Assembly: GCA_017694215.1 (NCBI GenBank)
Contig: JADIND010000047.1
Span: 1 to 20,133 of the forward strand
DNA length: 20,133 nt
Source: Candidatus Scatousia excrementipullorum
GTDB lineage: Bacteria > Cyanobacteriota > Vampirovibrionia > Gastranaerophilales > Gastranaerophilaceae
Reading direction: 5' to 3'
Below the pieces are notes generated by a model. It ran no database searches and was not told where the DNA came from. It worked only from the letters and a program-made list of their open reading frames with translations. The translations under genes and the position numbers were made by a program. Position 1 is the first letter of the stretch; every line of letters begins with the position of its first letter. Shown piece after piece: positions 7,425-14,687 of this stretch.

Positions 7425-8424
7425 AATACATTCTTACAAGTCTTCTGACTTCTGAAAGAACTTTTTGTGCTTCAACACGGGCTCTTTTTGAACCTTCATT
7501 CAAAATGTCTTTAACTTCGTCAACATGTGTTTCATAATACCTGCGTTTTTCTCTTATCGGAGCAAATTTTTCGTTAATTAAAGCACCAAGCTGACGTTTG
7601 CAATCCGCACAGCCTCTTTCGCCTTTTTCGCATTCACAACGAATCTGTTCAATCTGTTCCTTTGTACCGAAAATCTGCCAGTATTTAAATGCAACTTCAC
7701 ATTCATCCGGGTGTCCCAAATCAGTTTTTCGGAGCCTGCTTCTGTCGGTGATTGCTGTCATAATCTTCTTTGCTGTTACTTCTTCAGTATCGGAAATTTT
7801 TATATCATTCTGGAAAGATTTGCCCATCTTGTTTCCGTCCAAACCGCAAATCAAAGAACAATGATTCAAAAGAGGTTTCGGCTCATTGAAAAATTCTTCT
7901 TTATAAATATGGTTAAAACGTCTTGCAATATCACGCGTAATCTCAATATGAGCAACCTGATCGATTCCAACCGGAACATGTGTTGCATTCATCATCATTA
8001 TATCCGCACTCATCAAAACCGGATAACCGAGCAGACCGTAACTCATTTGTGAGTCCTGACCTTCTTTTGTACGTAAAATTTTTACCATATCTTTAAGACA
8101 AGGATCACGCTCAACCCAGTTTTGCGGGGTTATCATACCGAGATAAACATTTAATTCCGCAATTTCCGGCACCATAGACTGAACATACACAGTTGAAACT
8201 TCCGGATCAATACCGGACGCAAGCCAGTCTATTGCAACATCTATAACATCATTTCTTAAATTTTCTGTCTTATCATATTTTGTAGTAAGGGCGTGCCAAT
8301 CAGCAACAAAGAAAAAACTGTCATACTTGTGCTGTAATTCAACCCAATTTTGAATTACTCCGAGATAATGCCCCAGATGCAATTTACCGGTCGGTCTCAT
8401 TCCCGAAACTATTCTTTCTTTCAT
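7423..8424 (-). CDS. trpS: Tryptophanyl-tRNA synthetase
   Basis: Charges tRNA-Trp with tryptophan in the cytoplasm. The 333-residue length is normal for the class Ic enzyme. PTGKLHLGHYLG carries the HIGH signature as HLGH (16-19); the second signature is KMGKS (199-203), a common TrpRS variant of KMSKS. GDQ-like substrate recognition is seen as GIDQVAHIE (153-161). The C-terminal helical region contains ERGCADCKRQ, the usual GC.DCK motif. AAGGA lies about 11 nt upstream of ATG 8424. It stands alone, divergent from the exported-protein gene at 8516. Confidence 0.97.
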   Translation of the reverse strand: MKERIVSGMRPTGKLHLGHYLGVIQNWVELQHKYDSFFFVADWHALTTKYDKTENLRNDVIDVAIDWLASGIDPEVSTVYVQSMVPEIAELNVYLGMITPQNWVERDPCLKDMVKILRTKEGQDSQMSYGLLGYPVLMSADIMMMNATHVPVGIDQVAHIEITRDIARRFNHIYKEEFFNEPKPLLNHCSLICGLDGNKMGKSFQNDIKISDTEEVTAKKIMTAITDRSRLRKTDLGHPDECEVAFKYWQIFGTKEQIEQIRCECEKGERGCADCKRQLGALINEKFAPIREKRRYYETHVDEVKDILNEGSKRARVEAQKVLSEVRRLVRMY

Positions 8425-8454
8425 AATCTCTCACGTCCTTTCTTACAACTAAAA

Positions 8455-8484
8455 ATTATACACAAAACATAAAGTTTTTGTTGA
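8455..8484 (-). promoter_or_regulatory. trpS promoter
   Basis: On the minus strand TATAAT (8460-8455) lies 18 bp after TCAACA (8484-8479). The predicted start near 8448 gives a leader of about 24 nt that includes the Shine-Dalgarno. The -35 overlaps that of the divergent 8516 promoter. Confidence 0.6.
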
Positions 8485-8508
8485 ATAATCAAAAAAAAAT
8501 GTTATAAT
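8481..8508 (+). promoter_or_regulatory. Promoter of the 8516 gene (leaderless)
   Basis: TTGAAT (8481-8486), a 16-bp spacer and a perfect TATAAT (8503-8508). The -10 ends 7 nt before ATG 8516, so the start is predicted at the A or one base before it. No Shine-Dalgarno precedes the ATG. Confidence 0.65.
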
Positions 8509-8515
8509 AAATTTT

Positions 8516-9118
8516 ATGAAAAAATGGTTGGTAATTTTAACAGTATTAATTTTGGGAACAGGGCTAAGCTGTATAGCCGCAGAAACTCCCGTGATGGAGG
8601 ATGTACAGCTTGAAACCAGAGGTTACGATTTAGTCGAAGTTCCCGCAGGAACCTTCATTCCTGTTGCAAGTTCTCAGGAAATATCAACCGAATACTGTCC
8701 GGAAGGGTTCAAGGTAAGATTTACCGCCACAAACGATTTGTACATGTACGAAACAAATATAATTCCGGAGAATACAACATTTTACGGTTTTATTGAAAAA
8801 CTTAACGAGCCCGTAGTCGGCACAAACGCCTCTATGACTATTAAAATAACAAAAATGATACTTCCTGACGGATACGAAGTTCCGATACGCGGATACATTT
8901 ACACCTCAAATAACAACATAATCGGCGGAGGAATTTCCGAACCTGCCGAATGGAGAAAAATGCCGCATTACCAAAGAGATATAGGAAATAACATTACCCT
9001 GCAGATTCGCCCGGGCAGAGCAAGAAAAATGGGCAAGCATACAAAAATTCCGGCAGGAGAGGATGAACTTATTATCCTGACTGATTCTGCGTGGATTACA
9101 CATACCGTTACAAATTGA
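8516..9118 (+). CDS. Exported protein, TrbI/VirB10-like beta-domain pattern
   Basis: A 200-residue protein with a clear signal peptide (basic KK, hydrophobic core, cleavage probably after A22). The sequence before Cys19 is not a good lipobox, so it is probably soluble and periplasmic. The mature part has VPAGTFIPV (about 42-50), a central IIPENTTFYGFI and then ITKMILPDGYEVPIRGYI. This order of 'PAG-strand, PxGT-strand, I-P-G-PI strand' resembles the C-terminal beta domain of VirB10/TrbI proteins; that is my reading from pattern, not a search result. The same order recurs in the next gene, so the two are paralogues. This copy lacks the glycine zipper of the second and has a basic segment (RPGRARKMGKHTK) near the C terminus. 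Confidence 0.75.
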   Translation: MKKWLVILTVLILGTGLSCIAAETPVMEDVQLETRGYDLVEVPAGTFIPVASSQEISTEYCPEGFKVRFTATNDLYMYETNIIPENTTFYGFIEKLNEPVVGTNASMTIKITKMILPDGYEVPIRGYIYTSNNNIIGGGISEPAEWRKMPHYQRDIGNNITLQIRPGRARKMGKHTKIPAGEDELIILTDSAWITHTVTN

Positions 9119-9142
9119 CAAATCGAAATATAAAAATATAAT
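9115..9142 (+). promoter_or_regulatory. Consensus promoter of the glycine-zipper protein gene
   Basis: TTGACA (9115-9120) and TATAAT (9137-9142) are both perfect consensus hexamers, 16 bp apart. The -35 contains the TGA stop of the upstream gene (9116-9118). The predicted start near 9149 leaves a 32-nt leader with AAGGAAGG ahead of ATG 9181. Confidence 0.75.
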
Positions 9143-9180
9143 ATTAAATAAATGTGTATTTTAGAAAGGAAGGTACTTAA

Positions 9181-9924
9181 ATGAATAAACAACTAAGCCT
9201 TATTGCGGCAGTTCTGCTACTTGCAGGTTCAATGGCCTATGCCGCAGGAAATTACAATTATACTGAAAACAAAATAGCACCTTCTTTTCAGCCGGAATAC
9301 TACAACAGTCCGACAGTTTCAGGTAAACAAACCTTAAAAGGGAGTGTCGTTACCGTACCGGCAGGACAGGCATTTCCGGCTGTAGCGACTATGCCGATAA
9401 GCTCTGCTACTTTGAACCTCGGACAGAATGTGACACTTGCACTCGGTTCTGATTTTTATTATAACAATAAACTTATAGCACCGGCCGGAAGTACTGTAAC
9501 AGGTTCTGTTCTGGAAGTTTCCAAAGCCAAAAGAGGGAGTATGAACGGTAAATTAACAATCCGCTTCACTCAAATTACAACCCCTTACGGAACACAGATT
9601 CCTATTTCAGCCGTAATAAAAACCGAAGACAATTCCGGAACCCTCATCGGCGGAACAAAAATGGATGTAACTAAAGATTATGCAAAAGACCTTACTGTTG
9701 GTGCAGGTGCAGGAGCCGTTTCCGGAGTTGTATTCGGGGCACTTGCAGGCGGTAATGTCGGCCGCGGGGCGGCTCTCGGAACAGCTGTCGGAGCTGGCGG
9801 AGGACTTATAAAATCTTTGTGGGATAAAGGAGATGACGTTGAAATTCCTGCAAATTCAGGTATAGAACTTGTTCTTACCCAGCCTATCACCGTTAATCCC
9901 GCAATTTATAACTCAAATTATTAG
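9181..9924 (+). CDS. Exported glycine-zipper protein, paralogue of the upstream gene
   Basis: A 247-residue exported protein with a signal peptide cut probably after A21 (AYA|AG). Residues about 57-160 follow the same strand pattern as the 8516 product: VPAGQAFPAV, IAPAGSTVTGSV, ITTPYGTQIPISAVI, then TLIGG. A glycine-zipper segment (about 177-215, spaced G/A such as GAGAGAVSG and GRGAALG) follows and could insert in or line a membrane. A final strand region (IPANSGIELVLTQPI) resembles the last strand of VirB10-like domains. Strong Shine-Dalgarno and its own consensus promoter suggest high expression. It lies 69 nt ahead of the TonB-like gene, so it may be functionally tied to that envelope complex. 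Confidence 0.75.
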   Translation: MNKQLSLIAAVLLLAGSMAYAAGNYNYTENKIAPSFQPEYYNSPTVSGKQTLKGSVVTVPAGQAFPAVATMPISSATLNLGQNVTLALGSDFYYNNKLIAPAGSTVTGSVLEVSKAKRGSMNGKLTIRFTQITTPYGTQIPISAVIKTEDNSGTLIGGTKMDVTKDYAKDLTVGAGAGAVSGVVFGALAGGNVGRGAALGTAVGAGGGLIKSLWDKGDDVEIPANSGIELVLTQPITVNPAIYNSNY

Positions 9925-9993
9925 CCACCCGTGCAATAATTTTATTTTCAATTTAAAATAAGATTATTGAGAAATCAGATTAGGGAAAAAATA

Positions 9994-11226
9994 ATGTCAA
10001 TCTTAGGAAAATACAATAGCAATTTAATAGAAGAGGATGAGCCGCAAGAAGTTTCGGGTTATACAACTCCTGCCGTTATTCGTGAGGACGAGAAAGACTT
10101 AACTCTGAAAAAATCCATTGTGATATCTACCCTGCTCCACCCGACGGTAGTTGGGGCGGCATGGCTTATAATGATTATTCTTGCCCTTCTCGGAATTCAT
10201 CTTACTGTATTTGACAAACCTACACCTAAAAAAAATGATATAGAATTTGTACTTGTTGATAAAGAAGATACACCAATAAATAAAAATACTCCGTATCGTG
10301 CGGACAGAAATTCACGTGCCGGCGGGCACCATGATCCGACAAGAAAAGTTTCGATGCCTTCAGCTCCTGCAGCTCCGACACAAAAACCTAAACCGGCTTC
10401 ACAGGCTTCGGCTCCGAAAAAAGCAGTGCAGCCGCAGAAACCGCAGCAGGTAAAACAACAGCCGGCAAAAAATCCTATTCAGCAGATGGCAAAAGAAATG
10501 TTTCAGAAACCTGCTCCAAAACCGGTACCGCAGCCTGCACCTGCACCTGCTCCGGTGAAACAAGCAGCAAAACCTAACCCGCCGACGGCAAGACCTTCCA
10601 TAAAACCGCCTAATACACCGAAACCTGTTGCCAAACCGACATCAGGATTTCAGGTTCCGGTTCCGAAAGCAGCCACACCGTCTTCCGGCGGGCATTATTC
10701 AACCGGTCCGATAAGCGGTTCCGGTAAACTCGCAAACGGCGGTTCTTCCGCAGGCGGCAGCAGCAGTTCCGGCAGATATACTCCGGCACCTGTTCTTGCA
10801 CCTACCGGCTCATCAGGTTCTAAACTAGGACGTTCTTCTTCCGGCACAGGCGGAAGTGCAGGAGGTTCCGGTATGGGTAATCCGGGTCCGGGCAATCCTA
10901 ACGGCAGACCGGGGATTGATGCCATAAAAGAACCTGATTTCGGCCCGTATATGAGAGATTTACAAAGACGTATCAAAATGAACTGGAATCCGCCTAAAGG
11001 AAACGAAAGTAAACGCGTTGTACTCTTATTTAAGATTGCAAAAGACGGCAGACTTCTAACCTGCAGTGTGTTTAAATCATCAGGACTCCAGAGTGCGGAT
11101 AAAGCGGCACTTGACGCTGTAAAATTAACAGCTCCGTTCAAGCCGCTGCCTGCAGAATTCAAAGGACAAAGCATTGATATTCAGTTTACGTTTGATTATA
11201 ACGTATTCGGAGCATCAGGATATTAA
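9994..11226 (+). CDS. TonB/TolA-like energy-transducing protein
   Basis: A 410-residue inner-membrane protein. I chose ATG 9994 because AGGGA sits about 9 nt upstream; the in-frame TTG at 9967 has no such site. The order is: a cytoplasmic N-terminal tail of about 45 residues, unusually long; one membrane segment (about 45-72); a short conserved-looking block with RADRNSRAGG; a Pro/Ala/Lys-rich then Gly/Ser-rich linker (about 120-310) long enough to span the periplasm; and a C-terminal TonB_C/TolA-type domain (313-410) with FGPYMRDLQRRIKMNWNPP and a DGRLL...SSG..A..AA..AV core. It should carry proton-motive energy from ExbB/ExbD (encoded next) to an outer-membrane partner. TonB versus TolA cannot be settled from sequence alone. 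Confidence 0.85.
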   Translation: MSILGKYNSNLIEEDEPQEVSGYTTPAVIREDEKDLTLKKSIVISTLLHPTVVGAAWLIMIILALLGIHLTVFDKPTPKKNDIEFVLVDKEDTPINKNTPYRADRNSRAGGHHDPTRKVSMPSAPAAPTQKPKPASQASAPKKAVQPQKPQQVKQQPAKNPIQQMAKEMFQKPAPKPVPQPAPAPAPVKQAAKPNPPTARPSIKPPNTPKPVAKPTSGFQVPVPKAATPSSGGHYSTGPISGSGKLANGGSSAGGSSSSGRYTPAPVLAPTGSSGSKLGRSSSGTGGSAGGSGMGNPGPGNPNGRPGIDAIKEPDFGPYMRDLQRRIKMNWNPPKGNESKRVVLLFKIAKDGRLLTCSVFKSSGLQSADKAALDAVKLTAPFKPLPAEFKGQSIDIQFTFDYNVFGASGY

Positions 11227-11268
11227 CAACAAAAACTAAGTAACTACAAAATAAAGAGGATTAAAATT

Positions 11269-11925
11269 ATGGATCTTTTATTACATTCAATTCAGTTAGA
11301 CTGGCCGGTATTATTACCGATTCTGATTTGTTCTATTCTTGTTGTAGCGGTTGTGCTTAACAGATTCTCTTTCTACAAAAGAAACAAAAGAGATGTTGTT
11401 CTGTTAATCCCGAGATTACAGAAAGAACTTGCAAAAAACAACCTTCAGGGAGCACAAAATCTTGCCGTACAATGCGGAGGCGTTATCGGTGAAGTTACGG
11501 AAGAAGCCGTCAGAATTTTCTCTGAACAAAGAAACGGATTTTCCCGTTCTTTTGATATTGCAGCTGCACTTGCCACAAGAAAATTAGAAAGTCATCTGAC
11601 AATACTCGGTACAATCGGCGGTGTTGCACCGTTCTTAGGGTTGTTCGGAACTGTTGTCCGTATTCTTTACACATTTCAGGATCTGGCTCAACAGGGCAAC
11701 CAGTCAGCCGCAGTTGCAATGGGTATCGGTTCTGCGTTGATTGCAACTGCATTCGGTCTTGGTGTTGCGATTGTTGCAGTTGTTTTCTACAACTCTTTCC
11801 AGTCAATCGTAAAACGCTACGAAGACGATTTTCAGTTAATCAAATTATTGTTCCTGAGTTTTGTTGATTCGGAAGGTACATCTTCTCCGGTTCAACCGCC
11901 TCAGAACAGTAATATCTCAATGTAA
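11269..11925 (+). CDS. exbB: ExbB/TolQ-family proton-channel protein
   Basis: A 218-residue inner-membrane protein of the MotA/TolQ/ExbB family that forms the pentameric ring around ExbD. There are three membrane segments: about 13-33, 112-138 (GTIGGVAPFLGLFGTVVRI) and 150-178 (GSALIATAFGLGVAIVAVV). The family's channel-lining Thr residues lie in GTV and IATAFG. A long cytoplasmic loop separates helices 1 and 2. AGAGGA-type ribosome binding site upstream; 42 nt after the TonB-like gene and 18 nt before the first exbD, so co-transcribed. Confidence 0.92.
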   Translation: MDLLLHSIQLDWPVLLPILICSILVVAVVLNRFSFYKRNKRDVVLLIPRLQKELAKNNLQGAQNLAVQCGGVIGEVTEEAVRIFSEQRNGFSRSFDIAAALATRKLESHLTILGTIGGVAPFLGLFGTVVRILYTFQDLAQQGNQSAAVAMGIGSALIATAFGLGVAIVAVVFYNSFQSIVKRYEDDFQLIKLLFLSFVDSEGTSSPVQPPQNSNISM

Positions 11926-11943
11926 AATAAGGATTAAAACATT

Positions 11944-12399
11944 ATGGCAATAGGTTCTAACAAAAAAGCTAAAATGTTCACGGAGATTAATATCACGCCT
12001 TTAACGGATATTTTCCTTGTACTTTTGATTATCATGATGGTAGTTGCACCGTCGTTTCAGTCAATGGATAATGCAATTACGGTTCCTGAAATAAACAGCG
12101 GAGTTGCAATAGAGGAGAAAAATGCAACCGTTTCCATTACAAAAGAAGGCTTGATGTATATTAACGGTCGTGAAATTCCCGCAGAAACTTTGACAGATGA
12201 ACTTATTGCACTCAAACCGACGCTTGAAAAACCCGAAGTCGTAGTTAAAGCTGATGAGAAAGTAAAAAGTTCCGAAATAATGAAAGTGATGAATGCGGCT
12301 CAGGATGCAGAATATAAAAAGCTTATAGTTGCAGGCGAGCCGCTCACCAAAAAAGAGCAAAGGGATTTACAACAACAAAATAACAATCAGGGAGCATAA
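11944..12399 (+). CDS. exbD: ExbD/TolR-family protein 1
   Basis: A 151-residue single-pass inner-membrane protein. The membrane helix follows EINITPLTDIFLVLLIIMMV, with D22 as the family's proton-carrying Asp. The periplasmic domain (about 50-140) has the ExbD pattern VSITKEG.MYINGREIPAETL and VVVKADEKVKSSEIMKVM. It ends with a Gln/Asn-rich tail. AAGGA site upstream. The second exbD begins 2 nt after its stop, so the pair is translationally close-coupled. Confidence 0.92.
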   Translation: MAIGSNKKAKMFTEINITPLTDIFLVLLIIMMVVAPSFQSMDNAITVPEINSGVAIEEKNATVSITKEGLMYINGREIPAETLTDELIALKPTLEKPEVVVKADEKVKSSEIMKVMNAAQDAEYKKLIVAGEPLTKKEQRDLQQQNNNQGA

Positions 12400-12401
12400 A
12401 A

Positions 12402-12791
12402 ATGGTACGTGAACGCGAAACATTCAATGAAATAAACATAACACCGCTGACAGATATTTTTCTGGTACTTTTGATTATCATGATGGTAATTGCACCGTTA
12501 CTGGATCAGCAGGGATTGAATTTGACCGTTCCGGAAAATGTTGCCGAAGAACAGGTTAATAAAGACACAAAGATTTTAACGGTCAGCGTATCTGCCGACA
12601 ACAGGTATTTTATAGACGGGGCTGAAATTCCAGCTCCGGAATTGGAAAATACTTTAAAAGCACAGGCTCCGAATTACCCTGACGGTATGATGATTTCAAC
12701 TGACGGGGATGCTACTCACGGAGCCATTGTAAAACTTATGGATTCCGCAAGAAATTCCGGTATCAAGAGCATTTCTGTATCTGAAATGTAA
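12402..12791 (+). CDS. exbD: ExbD/TolR-family protein 2
   Basis: A 129-residue paralogue of the preceding protein with the same helix motif (INITPLTDIFLVLLIIMMV; Asp17) and a periplasmic domain with VSVSADNRYFIDGAEIP and a C-terminal MDSARNSGIKSISV. It lacks the Gln/Asn tail of its partner. A 24-nt stretch over the membrane helix is identical in DNA to the first gene (12465-12488 against 12019-12042). GGGAG upstream lies inside the end of the first exbD. Two different ExbD proteins suggest a mixed dimer in the ExbB pore; that is inference. Confidence 0.92.
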   Translation: MVRERETFNEINITPLTDIFLVLLIIMMVIAPLLDQQGLNLTVPENVAEEQVNKDTKILTVSVSADNRYFIDGAEIPAPELENTLKAQAPNYPDGMMISTDGDATHGAIVKLMDSARNSGIKSISVSEM

Positions 12792-12846
12792 AATAGATGC
12801 TGAATATCCGATTCCTGCCGGTCTGACTGCCTTTAAAAATTTGTAA

Positions 12847-14505
12847 TTATATATCCATACCGTAAGGGTTCATTCTTATCGGAGAGCCCGGTTTCCAGTT
12901 TTTTGCAATATAATCGTATGCCTTATCCATATGTTTTTCAAATATTTTGGCAAGTTTCGGATTATAAATTTCAAGACAACTCATTCTCAGAATACCGAAA
13001 ATAGCCTGAACTTCGTTTGCATCAAGAGTTTTAAATGCATTTTGTTCAAAAGGCAAATCCGGATGCTGGAATAAAGATTCTTTTATAATTCGTTTTATTG
13101 CTTTACAGGTTGCAGCGGTTTCTCTGTCCAATTTAGACAAATCCATTTTTGAAAATTCACGGTTGATATTCAATAGTGCAAGGAAGTATGAATTTGCCAT
13201 CATCGTACTTCCGCCTGGAATACTGTCAACAAAAGTTCTGGAATATTTATCAAGCAATGAACTTTTATAATTTTTTTCGCCTCCGTTAGGATCAAATTTA
13301 GCGATAAAATCTTCTTCTTTTAAATCAATTCCTTTGCTTTCGGCCCATTCAAGCATTTTTCTTATATAATTTTTCGGGGCAAGTCTGATATCATAGACTG
13401 CAGTTTGTTCTTCTTTAACTTTTTTCCACGCATATGTCATATTTCTTGAAAAAGCTTTTCGAGCCCATTCATTAGATGCCCAGAATTTTTTCATAACAGA
13501 GCTTTCTTCTTTTGATAATTCTGCAGGGTTTTCCAATTTAGTGACATTAAAATTTTTTACGCCGTACCTTTTCATAAAAGCGGACATTGCCTTTTTAATA
13601 TTATCAGCACCCGTCATATACCAGGCTTTTGTTGCTACACGCTGAATAATTTTTGCTCTGTCCGGATTTTCGGCATAGAATTGCTTTTGGCGTTCCGACA
13701 TATTAAACAGAGCTTCCGGATTATTCTCATAATATTTTAATAACCCTTCTGAAATATGTTTTTTATGTTCGGCAGAAAGCGGGCCTCTTTTTATGTAAAC
13801 AGGTTCACCCGAAGATTCCTGAGCTTTTCTGTCAAGGGCTGCCATACGTTTTTCCGTCATTTCTCTTGTCAGACGTTCATTATATTCAGGGTCAGAAAGC
13901 TTTAGTAACTGTCCGTATGTTCGGTCAACTGTCGGGATATTCAATTTATTCAAAGTATGGCTCAAACTTTTTCCGTCTGAATACCTGCGTAAATCATTTA
14001 AAGAAAAACCTTCGCCCCAGTATAATTTCAAAAGCTGGAGAGATAAATCTTCGTCATTATCAAAATATTCAAGTTTGCCTTTTTGAAAATCATCTATGAA
14101 ACTGCCTTCCTGAGCTTTTACGTTTTCTGCCGGAATTACATCATTAAACTCGGGGAATTTTTGTTTGGCTTCCTCAAGAGTAAAACAATCCTTGAGGCTT
14201 TCATAGAATCTTTTATGAATACTTATTAAAGTTTCTTTTGCCTTGTTGCCTTCTTCCAGAATTATGCCTGCCCACTCACGGATTTGCGGCGGGTAAACGT
14301 CTGATTTTTTTGAGGCAAGTTTATCAAGGTGTCTTACAGTTTCGGCAAGGTCAAGGCTGTAGCCGCCGGTAAAACTCAAGACCTGAGCCGCTGTCGGGAC
14401 AGGGAGTTTTTGTTTAATGTCAACTGTGACGTTTGCACTATGTTTTTTTGCTGAATTATCTTTGTTGAAATTTCTAGGGGTAAAACTTATTTTATCTACA
14501 TACAT
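12847..14505 (-). CDS. Large hypothetical protein with NUMOD3-like segments
   Basis: A 552-residue protein I cannot name. ATG 14505 is chosen because AAGGA lies 10 nt upstream; the in-frame ATG at 14532 lacks a site. There is no signal peptide or membrane segment. A segment at about 167-195 (FSLNDLRRYSDG...LNKLNIPTVDR) looks like a helix-turn-helix. Residues about 243-264 (LSAEHKKHISEGLLKYYENN) resemble the NUMOD3 DNA-binding motif of homing endonucleases. Related short units follow (MSERQKQFYAENPDR, about 269-283; VMKKFWASNEWARKAFS, about 338-354). No nuclease motif (GIY-YIG, HNH, LAGLIDADG) is visible. The composition is Lys/Glu-rich and helical. Convergent with exbD2, 55 nt apart. A DNA-binding or structural role is possible but unproved. 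Confidence 0.8.
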   Translation of the reverse strand: MYVDKISFTPRNFNKDNSAKKHSANVTVDIKQKLPVPTAAQVLSFTGGYSLDLAETVRHLDKLASKKSDVYPPQIREWAGIILEEGNKAKETLISIHKRFYESLKDCFTLEEAKQKFPEFNDVIPAENVKAQEGSFIDDFQKGKLEYFDNDEDLSLQLLKLYWGEGFSLNDLRRYSDGKSLSHTLNKLNIPTVDRTYGQLLKLSDPEYNERLTREMTEKRMAALDRKAQESSGEPVYIKRGPLSAEHKKHISEGLLKYYENNPEALFNMSERQKQFYAENPDRAKIIQRVATKAWYMTGADNIKKAMSAFMKRYGVKNFNVTKLENPAELSKEESSVMKKFWASNEWARKAFSRNMTYAWKKVKEEQTAVYDIRLAPKNYIRKMLEWAESKGIDLKEEDFIAKFDPNGGEKNYKSSLLDKYSRTFVDSIPGGSTMMANSYFLALLNINREFSKMDLSKLDRETAATCKAIKRIIKESLFQHPDLPFEQNAFKTLDANEVQAIFGILRMSCLEIYNPKLAKIFEKHMDKAYDYIAKNWKPGSPIRMNPYGMDI

Positions 14506-14636
14506 AACACATATTTCCTTACTGTTAAACATAAAACTTCTGAATAAATAAATTTGCCTTTATTTAAGAGAAAGTTTACAAATGTATAAAAAGTAAGACA
14601 ATTTCTTGTCCGGTAACTTTTATATTTTAAATATAC

Positions 14637-14671
14637 AAAAAAATACGTCCTTTTTAAAAGGACGTATTTAT
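14637..14671 (-). terminator. Terminator of the alcohol dehydrogenase gene
   Basis: AAATACGTCCTTTT (14641-14654) and AAAAGGACGTATTT (14656-14669) are exact complements; the hairpin is followed on the minus strand by a run of seven T. It begins about 18 nt beyond the stop at 14688. Confidence 0.85.
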
Positions 14672-14687
14672 ATTCCGTGAAATTATT

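Noticed and set aside
8516..8584. Lipoprotein signal (LGTGLSC) in the first exported protein
   Set aside because: Position -3 is Gly rather than Leu, and a better type I cleavage site (IAA|E) follows.
9967..9993. TTG start for the TonB-like protein
   Set aside because: ATG 9994 has a well-placed AGGGA; the TTG has none.
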